The notes under the pieces are model-generated. The model saw only the letters and a program-made list of their open reading frames with translations. It had not been told where the DNA came from and did not search any database. From positions 1 to 14,094 of the forward strand of contig JAHHUF010000041.1 of NCBI GenBank assembly GCA_020024115.1: DNA of 14,094 nucleotides. Direction: 5' to 3'. The translations under genes and the position numbers were made by a program. The stretch comes from Anaerofilum sp. (lineage in GTDB: Bacteria > Bacillota > Clostridia > Oscillospirales > Ruminococcaceae). This document shows, in pieces, positions 5,355-12,161 of this stretch (position 1 is its first letter; the number at the start of each line of letters is the position of its first letter).

Positions 5355-7433
5355 CTATTCTTCTTCTGTGGTGTGATTCAGTTTTTTGGCTTCTTCAATT
5401 ACTTTGCTTTCCAAGTGTGCAGGCAATGGCTCATACCGAGCAAATTCAAACTCAAATGCACCTCTGCCTTGTGTCAATTGACGCATATAGGTGGTAAAGT
5501 CCTGCATTTCGCTTGCGGGAACTTCTGCTACAACCTGCTGCATTCCATCGTCGGCAGGGTCCATACCCAGCACTCTGCCGCGGCGTTTGGTGACTTCGCC
5601 CATAATATCGCCTGTATTTTCATTTGGAACATAGGCTTTCAGCTCGCCCACTGGCTCCAGCAAAACAGGGCCTGCATTGGGCAATGCTGCTTTATATGCC
5701 AGCTTTGCAGCCATAACAAATGCCATTTCGCTGGAATCGACAGGATGATAGCTGCCATCCAGCAAGGTTGCTTTCAAACCGACAACAGGATAGCCAGCCA
5801 AAACACCATGTGCAGTTGCTTGACGCAAGCCTTTTTCTACGGCTGGGAAATAGTTTTTGGGGACACTGCCACCAAATACTTTTTCTTCAAATACCAAATT
5901 TTCGGAATCGCATGGCTCAAATTCAATCCATACATCACCAAACTGACCATGACCGCCTGTTTGTTTTTTGTGTCTGCCTTGTGCCTTATATTTTTTGCGG
6001 ATGGATTCACGGTATGCAACCCGAGGCACAGTCAATTCTACTTCCACACCAAATTTTGCTTTCAGTCTTGCACAAACAACATCCAAATGTTGCTCACCCA
6101 GACCAGACAGAATCTGCTGTACTGTTTCAGAGTCCATGTGGTAGTTCAATGTGGGGTCTTCTTCCATCAAGCGTGCCAAAGCACCGCTGATTTTGCCCTC
6201 ATCGCCCTTTTTCACCAGCTTCAATGCCATTGAGAAGGTTGGTGTAGGGAATTTTTGGCGAGGCAATGTCACAATGCGGCTGGGAGCGCAAAGAGTATCC
6301 CCTGTTTGGGCACTGCTCAGCTTTGTGATTGCACCAATGTCGCCGGCGGTGAACTGCTCTGCATCGGTTTGCTTTTTGCCTTTCACCCAAAGCAGCTTGC
6401 CCATACGCTCTGCTTCACCGGTGCGGGCATTGGCAAGAGGGGTATCGCCTTTCATGGTTCCGCTGACAATCTTTACATAACTCAATTTGCCCACAAATGG
6501 GTCTGCAACCGTTTTAAATACATAGGCAGTCAAAGGAGCCTCAGCGGTACATTCGATTTCCACTTCATTTCCTGCACTGTCCGCAGCAATTTCGCTGCCG
6601 CCACGCTCAGCACTGGGCAGCAGTTTGCGGATTGCAAACAAAATCATATCCATGCCTTCCAGCTGAGGAGCACTGCCGCAAACAACGGGAGTGATTGCAC
6701 CTGTTTTGACACCCAGACGAACCCCTTCGGTCAATTCTTCTGTGGTAAACGCTTCACCCTCAAAGAATTTTTCCATCAATGCTTCATCGGTTTCAGCAAC
6801 TGCTTCGCTCATTGCCTCACGCAAACCGTCCAAACGATGCCCCATATCAGGCATTTCAACCTCAACAGGCTTTCCCTGTTGATATTTGTATGCTTTCATT
6901 GACAGCAAGTTGATGTATGTAAAGGTGTCATCTTCCCCCTTAACAGGAACTACAACAGGGCAGATAGATGGGCCAAACTTAAACTTTAATTCTTCAAACA
7001 CTTTATAGAAATCCGCATTTTCCACATTCAGTTTGGAAATGTAAATCATGCGGCTTTTGCCATATTTTTGTGCGAGGGCGTATGCTTTTTCAGCCCCCAC
7101 CTGCAAGCCATCACGGGCAGAAACGGTAATCAAAATACTTTCAACTGCACGAATAGCCTCATATACACCTACCTCAAAATCAAACAAACCCGGACTGTCT
7201 ATCAGGTTGATTTTTACTCCCTCATACTCAACCGGTGCCAATGCAGCGGACAAAGATGCACGACGGCGGATTTCTTCTGGGTCAAAATCACATACAGTAT
7301 TTCCGTCCTCCACGCGTCCCAGTCTTTCTGAACCTCCTGTCAGATACAGCAGAGCTTCTGCAAGACTTGTTTTGCCTACTCCGCCATGACCAGCGATGAG
7401 AACATTGCGAATGTTGTTGGTGGTGTAATTCAT
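5355..7433 (-). CDS. EF-G-like translational GTPase paralogue
   Basis: A 692-residue five-domain protein of the EF-G superfamily, EF-G-like/FusA2-type branch. The G domain (1-270) has a P-loop GHGGVGKT at 15-22, DSPG at 79-82 and, in the NKxD place, SKLN at 133-136. Domain II begins near TAYVFKTVADPFVGKLSYVK, domain III has PTFSMAL and LSGLGEQHLDV, domain IV has QTGGHGQFGD, and domain V has EPVGELKAYVP. Canonical EF-G has AHIDAGKT, DTPGH and NKxD, so this is not the main fusA. The family's role is poorly defined; ribosome binding is likely, translocase activity unproven. The DTPGH histidine is Leu83 and the NKxD Asp is Asn136. The start at 7433 is set by GAGG 8 nt upstream. No str-operon genes (rpsL, rpsG, tuf) adjoin, as expected for a paralogue. 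A GC-rich hairpin (7450-7474) precedes the ribosome binding site. Confidence 0.88.
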   Translation of the reverse strand: MNYTTNNIRNVLIAGHGGVGKTSLAEALLYLTGGSERLGRVEDGNTVCDFDPEEIRRRASLSAALAPVEYEGVKINLIDSPGLFDFEVGVYEAIRAVESILITVSARDGLQVGAEKAYALAQKYGKSRMIYISKLNVENADFYKVFEELKFKFGPSICPVVVPVKGEDDTFTYINLLSMKAYKYQQGKPVEVEMPDMGHRLDGLREAMSEAVAETDEALMEKFFEGEAFTTEELTEGVRLGVKTGAITPVVCGSAPQLEGMDMILFAIRKLLPSAERGGSEIAADSAGNEVEIECTAEAPLTAYVFKTVADPFVGKLSYVKIVSGTMKGDTPLANARTGEAERMGKLLWVKGKKQTDAEQFTAGDIGAITKLSSAQTGDTLCAPSRIVTLPRQKFPTPTFSMALKLVKKGDEGKISGALARLMEEDPTLNYHMDSETVQQILSGLGEQHLDVVCARLKAKFGVEVELTVPRVAYRESIRKKYKAQGRHKKQTGGHGQFGDVWIEFEPCDSENLVFEEKVFGGSVPKNYFPAVEKGLRQATAHGVLAGYPVVGLKATLLDGSYHPVDSSEMAFVMAAKLAYKAALPNAGPVLLEPVGELKAYVPNENTGDIMGEVTKRRGRVLGMDPADDGMQQVVAEVPASEMQDFTTYMRQLTQGRGAFEFEFARYEPLPAHLESKVIEEAKKLNHTTEEE

Positions 7434-7449
7434 ATCAATAACCTCTTTT

Positions 7450-7474
7450 CTGCCGCAGTATCGGAACACGGCAG
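7450..7474 (-). promoter_or_regulatory. Leader hairpin upstream of the EF-G-like gene
   Basis: CTGCCG and CGGCAG form a 6-bp GC-rich stem in the roughly 64-nt leader, ending four bases before the AGAGG ribosome binding site. It may limit ribosome access. No T-run follows, so it is not a terminator. Confidence 0.35.
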
Positions 7475-7503
7475 CAACTTATACAAAAATTTTACCACAA
7501 TAT

Positions 7504-7531
7504 ACTATAATTTTAAAGATAATGTTGTCAA
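7504..7531 (-). promoter_or_regulatory. Promoter of the EF-G-like gene
   Basis: On the minus strand TTGACA (7526-7531) and TATAGT (7504-7509) are 16 bp apart. Start of transcription is expected near 7497. Confidence 0.75.
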
Positions 7532-7613
7532 AATTTCTGTACTAATATTTTGTTTGAGGTTTGTACAAATCTACTATTGATTTTTTCAGTGTGCAGGCTT
7601 ATTCTATTTTATC

Positions 7614-7669
7614 AAAAAACCTTTGTCAAACTTGCACAGAAATTGTGTAAAATTTGTCAAAGGTTTTTT
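7614..7669. terminator. Long bidirectional terminator hairpin
   Basis: AAAAAACCTTTGTCAAA (7614-7630) pairs with TTTGTCAAAGGTTTTTT (7653-7669) with one T-T mismatch, and CACA/TGTG pairs inside the loop. T-tracts exist in both directions. It lies about 130 bp after the corrected end of the HAD gene and insulates it from the EF-G-like gene. Confidence 0.85.
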
Positions 7670-7800
7670 AAGTCAATGCCACACAATTGGCACAAAAAGG
7701 TTTAGACAGTGTATTTCGCCAAAATTTTCCGTCATATTTCCCAAAAGCCCTCCTCAATTCACCAAGAACTGCCTGCATTTTACGGTATTGCTTTAAAAAT

Positions 7801-8639
7801 TTATTTTAAAATGGAACGCTGCTCTTTAATCAACCGCTCTTGATATGCCCCTGCATAGATTCCATGCAGCAGCTTTGGCAATGCTTCTTCTGCCAGACGA
7901 TTCCAGCTTTCCTCCTCTTTTCCCACCAAGATGGGATAGAACAAAACGCCATTTTTTTGGCAGCTTTCAAATCATCCAGTGTATCGCCCACCATCAAAAC
8001 TTTATCTTTATCATAGCCATTTTTTATCAATTCTTGAATACAAACAGCTTTTGTCCCCACTTCCTGCCCCAACATCACATTCATATACCGAGACAAACCA
8101 TGTCGATTCCACTCCGAATAAATCGCCCCTGCATTTGCACCAGATACAACTGCGGTATCTGCCACCAGATGTGCAGCTTCCAGCCCTTCTTTTGCCCCTG
8201 CAAAGGGTTTGTCATCTTCTGGCATTTTCTGAATCACCTTGTTGACGGCAAGGCTCCATTCCAAAACCTTCTCCAAGGCTTTATTTCCGGCAGAAATCTG
8301 TACTTCCAAGTTGGGGTTGGACAACTCTTTTGCCATGTTTACCCAGTGAGAAATTTCCTCCAAATTTGGAATTTCCACACCTTTGTTGTAGTTCAATTCT
8401 TGAAGGGTCATCAACATTTCCTTAAAACGGTTAATTCCTCGTGTGGAGCGGAACAAATTGATTTGCATCCAATATGTTGTGATAAAATCTGCATATTCCT
8501 GCAACCCAAACACACGAATCAACTCCGGACAAAATGCCTTTTCGTGATTCACAACCATTGTATCCATTGCACAGCCGTTTGAATCGACACAAACCAAAAA
8601 ATCTTTATGTTTTTGAAACTCATTTAATTGATTTGACAT
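7801..8639 (-). pseudogene. HAD-family hydrolase, broken by a frameshift in an A7 run
   Basis: From the ATG at 8639 (AGGAGA upstream) the frame gives a HAD-superfamily phosphatase-like protein: motif I VCVDSNGC with nucleophile D19, motif II near VVSGANAG, and motif IV VLMVGDTLDDLKAAK. After K229 the frame passes through a run of seven A (7952-7958, T on the plus strand) and turns into an atypical Cys/Lys/Trp-rich tail ending at 7830. One extra base there (an A8 run) restores a natural 279-residue protein ending GAYQERLIKEQRSILK and stopping at 7801-7803. So either a one-base deletion, phase variation, frameshifting or a sequencing error. Position +2 of motif I is Asn21 (AAC) where the family has catalytic Asp, also suggesting reduced activity. 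It lies about 100 bp downstream of sir2 and may be co-transcribed with it. Confidence 0.8.
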
Positions 8640-8742
8640 GATTCTTCTCCTGTTCATTTTTATTTTATCATAACAACATTTTTCAAAAATAAAAAATGCA
8701 TAAGCCATTTTTGTTGTACAAAAGGTTGTTTTTCTTGTTTTT

Positions 8743-9447
8743 TTAGCCTTGCAATACTGTTCCAATAGGCTCTCGAATCACCAAGTCAGCCACATTATCC
8801 GCAGGAGTTGGGTCACGATTGATGACAACCAAACGACTGCCTTGATAATATCGCAGTAGCCCGGCCGCAGGATACACTTCCAGCGAAGTTCCGCCAACAA
8901 TCAACAAATCTGCATTGCGAAGGGCTTTGACTGCACCAGCTACTACATAATCGTCCAAGCGTTCCCCATACAGCACTACATCCGGCTTAATCAAGCCACC
9001 ACATTCATGGCAATGGATTTCACCCTGTTCAATTTGCTCCAAGGGAGCTTTTGCACCACATTGAAGGCAGGTATTTCTCCAAATAGAGCCATGCAGCTCA
9101 TATACATTTTTGCTGCCTGCGTCTGTGTGTAAGCCATCAATATTTTGGGTAATCACTGCCAGCAGGTTTCCCTGCTGTTCCAATTTTGCCAACCGCAGAT
9201 GTGCCGCATTAGGCTTTGCATGAACAATCATTTTTTCTCGATAAAAACGATAAAATTCCTCTGTATGTGAAAAAAAGAAGTCATGGCTCAAAATTTCCTC
9301 TGGCGGCCATTGATAGCTTTGGTTGTACAGTCCATCCACACTGCGAAAATCAGGGATACCGCTTTCTGTGCTGACCCCTGCCCCACCAAAAAACACAATT
9401 TGATTGCTTGTTTCAATCCATTGTTCCAGCTTTTCTTTTGATGTCAT
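8743..9447 (-). CDS. NAD-dependent protein deacylase, SIR2 family
   Basis: A 234-residue cytoplasmic sirtuin, which removes acyl groups from lysines using NAD+ and yields nicotinamide and O-acyl-ADP-ribose. NAD-binding motif GAGVSTESGIPDFR is at 22-35, TQNIDGLH at 100-107, and the catalytic histidine is H119 in ELHG. Four zinc-ligand cysteines are present: C127 and C130 (CLQC), C146 and C149 (CHEC). GGTSLEVYPAAGL and VINRDPTP form the C-terminal Rossmann part. KPDVVLYGE replaces RPxVVWFGE of CobB, as in the bacterial sirtuins outside the class III CobB group. Length is normal. AAAGGAG 8 nt before the ATG supports the start. Its upstream region is cut short by the MITE-like repeat at 9532-9691. 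No acetyl-CoA synthetase adjoins, so the substrate cannot be inferred. Confidence 0.93.
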   Translation of the reverse strand: MTSKEKLEQWIETSNQIVFFGGAGVSTESGIPDFRSVDGLYNQSYQWPPEEILSHDFFFSHTEEFYRFYREKMIVHAKPNAAHLRLAKLEQQGNLLAVITQNIDGLHTDAGSKNVYELHGSIWRNTCLQCGAKAPLEQIEQGEIHCHECGGLIKPDVVLYGERLDDYVVAGAVKALRNADLLIVGGTSLEVYPAAGLLRYYQGSRLVVINRDPTPADNVADLVIREPIGTVLQG

Positions 9448-9531
9448 GCTTAAAACTCCTTTTTGTAAAATTATATAAAAAAATTGTTGCTATTTTCTTT
9501 GTTTTGTGTATTATAATTAAATTATAAACTA

Positions 9532-9691
9532 GAGCATATCTAAAAACCAAGAAATTGACAAATTTTTTGCAATGAGCAAGTAAATCCAAAACAAAAAATA
9601 CAAGAATCCTTGCTGGATTCTGCATATTTTTAACACAGCGATATTGCTTATTGCAGAAAAAGACGAAAATTTTGGCTTTTCAGATAGCCCG
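9532..9691. mobile_element. MITE-like element, complete copy (copy 2)
   Basis: A non-coding element of 160 bp flanked on both sides by TA (9530-9531 and 9692-9693), consistent with a TA target duplication. Left end GAGCATATCTAAAAACCAA and right end, read inward on the other strand, CGGGCTATCTGAAAAGCCAA are imperfect inverted repeats of about 19 bp. It matches the partial copies at 1-57 and 13980-14094. No transposase frame is present, so movement would need a transposase elsewhere. An internal hairpin, AGAATCC-TTGCT-GGATTCT (9603-9621), is conserved. It fills the space between divergent sir2 and nnrD and ends 6 bp before the nnrD Shine-Dalgarno region. Confidence 0.75.
9603..9621. other. Conserved internal hairpin of the repeat (copy 2)
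   Basis: A 7-bp stem AGAATCC/GGATTCT with loop TTGCT. In copy 3 (14051-14069) the closing pair is G-C instead of A-T while the rest is identical, a compensatory change that keeps the stem. Confidence 0.6.
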
Positions 9692-9715
9692 TAAATAAAA
9701 GGGGGTAGTTTCTTT

Positions 9716-10600
9716 ATGATGGTTCCTGCAATTCGATTGCTTGATGATTCTTTCGTTTTTTCTCGGATGCCGATGCGTCCCTCTCACAGCCACAAAGGTA
9801 CATTTGGCACTGCTCTTTGTCTCTGCGGCAGCACAACCTATCAGGGTGCTGCATTGATGGCAGCCGAAGGCGCACTGCGTTCGGGTGCAGGCATTGTACA
9901 GCTTGCCTCTGTTCAGCCTGTATTAACTGCTTGTGTCATTCGTCTACCTGAATGTACTCTGTTACCTTTAAAGCAAACCCAATTCGGCAGCCCCTCTGCG
10001 GAAAACCTCGAACTGCTTTCGGGTTTCATTTCCAAGCGTCAAGCATTTCTCGCAGGTTGTGGACTAACCAACTGTGAGGACACCGCAAAACTGGTGCATA
10101 CTTTGGTTCCCATGTGTCAGTGCAGTGTTGTGCTGGATGCTGACGGCTTGAATGTCTGTCAGGGCGGCGAACTTCCACACCCCGAAAAAGGAATGTTGAT
10201 TGTCACCCCTCATCCCGGAGAAATGGCAGCTTTGACAGGCAAGACAGTGAAAGAAATTCAAGAAAACCGAGTTCAGGCGGCATTGCAATTTGCCCAAGAA
10301 AACAATTGCATCACTGTGCTAAAAGGACACCATACCATCATTGCTGCCCCTGACCGAGAGGTCTTTGAAAATCCCACCGGGAATTCCGGTCTTGCAAAAG
10401 GTGGCAGTGGAGATATTCTTGCCGGCATGATTACAGGGTTTGTTGCAGCCGGACTATCTGCATTAGATGCTGCAATTTGTGGTGTCTATCTGCATGGGCT
10501 TGCTGCCGATTTTTGTGCTGCACGCAAAAGTCAAACGGCAATGTTGCCCCATGACATTTTGGAGGATTTGGGCCCATTGTTGGCACAAAAAGGATTTTAA
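9716..10600 (+). CDS. nnrD: ADP/ATP-dependent NAD(P)H-hydrate dehydratase (NnrD / YjeF C-terminal domain)
   Basis: A 294-residue metabolite-repair enzyme of the ribokinase-like fold. It dehydrates the S form of damaged NADHX/NADPHX back to NAD(P)H using ADP or ATP. Motifs in order: HKGTFG at 26-31, GAALMAAEGALRSGAG at 44-59, VVLDADGLN at 138-146, TPHPGEMAALTGK at 164-176, VLKGHHT at 201-207, and the catalytic GNSGLAKGGSGDILAG at 222-237 with D233. C-terminal HGLAAD is at 260-265. The NnrE epimerase domain, often fused in front, is absent; the protein begins directly with this domain, so the epimerase must be encoded elsewhere. AAGGGGG lies about 10 nt before ATG ATG, and either Met could be used. 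The promoter is not obvious and must lie in or beyond the repeat at 9532-9691. A ZIP transporter gene follows after 103 bp. Confidence 0.93.
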   Translation: MMVPAIRLLDDSFVFSRMPMRPSHSHKGTFGTALCLCGSTTYQGAALMAAEGALRSGAGIVQLASVQPVLTACVIRLPECTLLPLKQTQFGSPSAENLELLSGFISKRQAFLAGCGLTNCEDTAKLVHTLVPMCQCSVVLDADGLNVCQGGELPHPEKGMLIVTPHPGEMAALTGKTVKEIQENRVQAALQFAQENNCITVLKGHHTIIAAPDREVFENPTGNSGLAKGGSGDILAGMITGFVAAGLSALDAAICGVYLHGLAADFCAARKSQTAMLPHDILEDLGPLLAQKGF

Positions 10601-10703
10601 ATGGCTTTTTTGCACCTATTTTCTCTCCTTTCCATATACTAAGGCAACACTGCAAAATTTTTATTTTAAAGACTTGGAGTGTTGTTTAAAAAGGAGGGAT
10701 TTG

Positions 10704-11465
10704 ATGCAACAAATTTTAACAACCGGGGCAGCCGCCCTTACCGCAACTGCATTTCCGTTTTTATGCACTTCACTGGGTGCCGTCTTTGGCTGTGCCGCTC
10801 GTTCATCTTCGCCGGATTCCGTCGGCAACCGTGCTGCGTTAGGCTTTGCGGGTGGAGTTATGATTGCTGCCAGTGTATTCAGTTTGCTTTTGCCTGCGGT
10901 GGAACAGGCAGAAGCACAAGGGTATCCCGGATGGATTGCCGCTTGTGGAGGCTTTGCAATTGGTGCAATTTTCCTTTTGATTTTAGACAGTATTTTGCAT
11001 CGGGCAAAACCAAACTGCTCACTCAGCAGCTTTGCAATCACATTGCACAATTTGCCGGAGGGCATGGCAGTGGGGCTTTCGGCTGCTTTGGCTGTTCTTT
11101 CCGGAACAGGCTTGATGGCTGGTGCAGGTGCGCTTGCCTTTGGTGTAGGGATTCAAAACATCCCTGAGGGTGCAGCCGTTGCATTGCCCACGCTGCATCG
11201 AACCAACAGCCGTTGGAAGGCATTGCGGGCTGGTGTGCTTTCGGGCATTGTTGAACCATTGGGCGGTTTGGCAGCCGCTTTGCTGGCAGGGCTTGCCACC
11301 ATCATTTTGCCGTGGCTGCTTTCATTTGCTGCTGGGGCAATGGTATATGTCACCGCAGAAGAACTGATTCCCACTGCTTGTTCCAGCAAAAAAGGAATGG
11401 CTGGCACACTGGGGGTTCTTGTAGGCTTTGTTGTTATGATGGCACTTGACCTCTCCTTAGGTTGA
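10704..11465 (+). CDS. ZIP family metal transporter (ZupT/GufA-like)
   Basis: A 253-residue inner-membrane protein that imports divalent metal ions such as Zn2+, and in related proteins Fe2+ or Mn2+. About eight hydrophobic segments are visible. The metal-site signatures are HNLPEG at 115-120 (TM4) and QNIPEGAAVALP at 151-162 (TM5), with EPLGG at 184-188 and AEELIP at 218-223. The loop between TM3 and TM4 (99-109) is short and lacks the His-rich stretch of eukaryotic ZIPs. The start at 10704 is supported by AAGGAGG 6 nt upstream; the same frame is open further upstream into nnrD but lacks a reason to start there. It converges on the CYTH gene with only 17 bp between stops. A weak hairpin CTTGAC/GTCAAG (11445-11472) overlaps the stop. 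Confidence 0.92.
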   Translation: MQQILTTGAAALTATAFPFLCTSLGAVFGCAARSSSPDSVGNRAALGFAGGVMIAASVFSLLLPAVEQAEAQGYPGWIAACGGFAIGAIFLLILDSILHRAKPNCSLSSFAITLHNLPEGMAVGLSAALAVLSGTGLMAGAGALAFGVGIQNIPEGAAVALPTLHRTNSRWKALRAGVLSGIVEPLGGLAAALLAGLATIILPWLLSFAAGAMVYVTAEELIPTACSSKKGMAGTLGVLVGFVVMMALDLSLG

Positions 11466-11482
11466 TGTCAAGGATATTGCCT

Positions 11483-11965
11483 TTATTTTAGCCGTGTTTG
11501 CTGCCAATATTCTGCCATGCTTTGCCCTTTTTCGTTGGTTACTTCATGGGTTAAATAGGCAGCGAGTTCATCTTTCGGCTGCCATGCCAACGCTTGCTCC
11601 TCGGTTTGAAATTCAATTTCTGCATAATAAAACTCGCTTGTCAATCCTGCATCCACCCGATTTACCTCCAGCACCAAACCATTGGGCAGCAAATATTGGC
11701 GTTGTTCCTTTTCAATCAATGGTTTTTCGATAAAATCTTCCAGTTGTTGAAACAGCTCTTGTGTGATTTCGGTTTCAATTTCTTTTCGAGAAAGTCCGCC
11801 CTGTCCTTTGAAGCAAAGGATGTATTGGGTGGGCTTTCCTTCTTGTTGGTGGCTGCGAATCCGTACAGCAGGTGCAACGGCAACATATCCCTGACGCATT
11901 TTTAAAATGCGTGTCGGCTCTGCATCAAACCAACCATCTGTGAGCCATTTGCGTTCAATTTCCAT
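11483..11965 (-). CDS. CYTH domain-containing protein (triphosphatase-like)
   Basis: A 160-residue CYTH-superfamily protein. The N-terminal MEIERKW carries the ExExK signature (E2, E4, K6) that binds the triphosphate in the beta-barrel tunnel. Basic residues in RIRSH, the KGQGGLSRKEIETEI segment and YYAEIEF fit the alternating charged strands of the fold. Family members hydrolyse inorganic triphosphate, thiamine triphosphate or, rarely, make cAMP; a tripolyphosphatase role is the best guess for this short bacterial form. No CHAD domain is fused. Start at 11965 follows AGAGGTG by 6 nt. The upstream region contains a small palindrome (11985-12028) resembling repeat termini. Confidence 0.88.
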   Translation of the reverse strand: MEIERKWLTDGWFDAEPTRILKMRQGYVAVAPAVRIRSHQQEGKPTQYILCFKGQGGLSRKEIETEITQELFQQLEDFIEKPLIEKEQRQYLLPNGLVLEVNRVDAGLTSEFYYAEIEFQTEEQALAWQPKDELAAYLTHEVTNEKGQSMAEYWQQTRLK

Positions 11966-11984
11966 ACTTTACACCTCTTTTGTC

Positions 11985-12028
11985 AGAGCATATCAAAAAA
12001 TGAACCATTATCCTTTTTCAATCGCTCT
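11985..12028. repeat. Short palindrome resembling MITE termini
   Basis: AGAGCATATCAAAAAA (11985-12000) matches the left end of copy 2 (AGAGCATATCTAAAAA) with one change. Its partner, read on the other strand from 12028, is AGAGCGATTGAAAAA. AGAGC/GCTCT and AAAAA/TTTTT pair. It may be a 44-bp deletion relic of the repeat, or chance, in the divergent promoter region between the CYTH gene and rlmI. Confidence 0.3.
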
Positions 12029-12098
12029 TACTTTAACTATAATAAAATAAGATACTTTTATTCTATCACATTTTGTCTGATTTTTTCTATCTTATACT

Positions 12099-12126
12099 TT
12101 GATGTACCTCAAAAATATGCTATACT
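12099..12126 (+). promoter_or_regulatory. Promoter of the RlmI-type methyltransferase gene
   Basis: TTGATG (12099-12104) and TATACT (12121-12126) lie 16 bp apart, and the -10 is extended by TGC before it. The start would be near 12133, about 30 nt before the ATG. Confidence 0.7.
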
Positions 12127-12161
12127 GAACTATAAATTTTATTTTAAGAAAGGGTTTTACC

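Noticed and set aside
10645..10684. Hairpin CAACACT/AGTGTTG between nnrD and the ZIP gene as a terminator
   Set aside because: The loop is 26 nt, the stem only 7 bp, and no T-run follows the right arm.
10467..10703. Longer N terminus for the ZIP transporter
   Set aside because: The upstream frame overlaps the end of nnrD and is unlike ZIP proteins; AAGGAGG points to the ATG at 10704.
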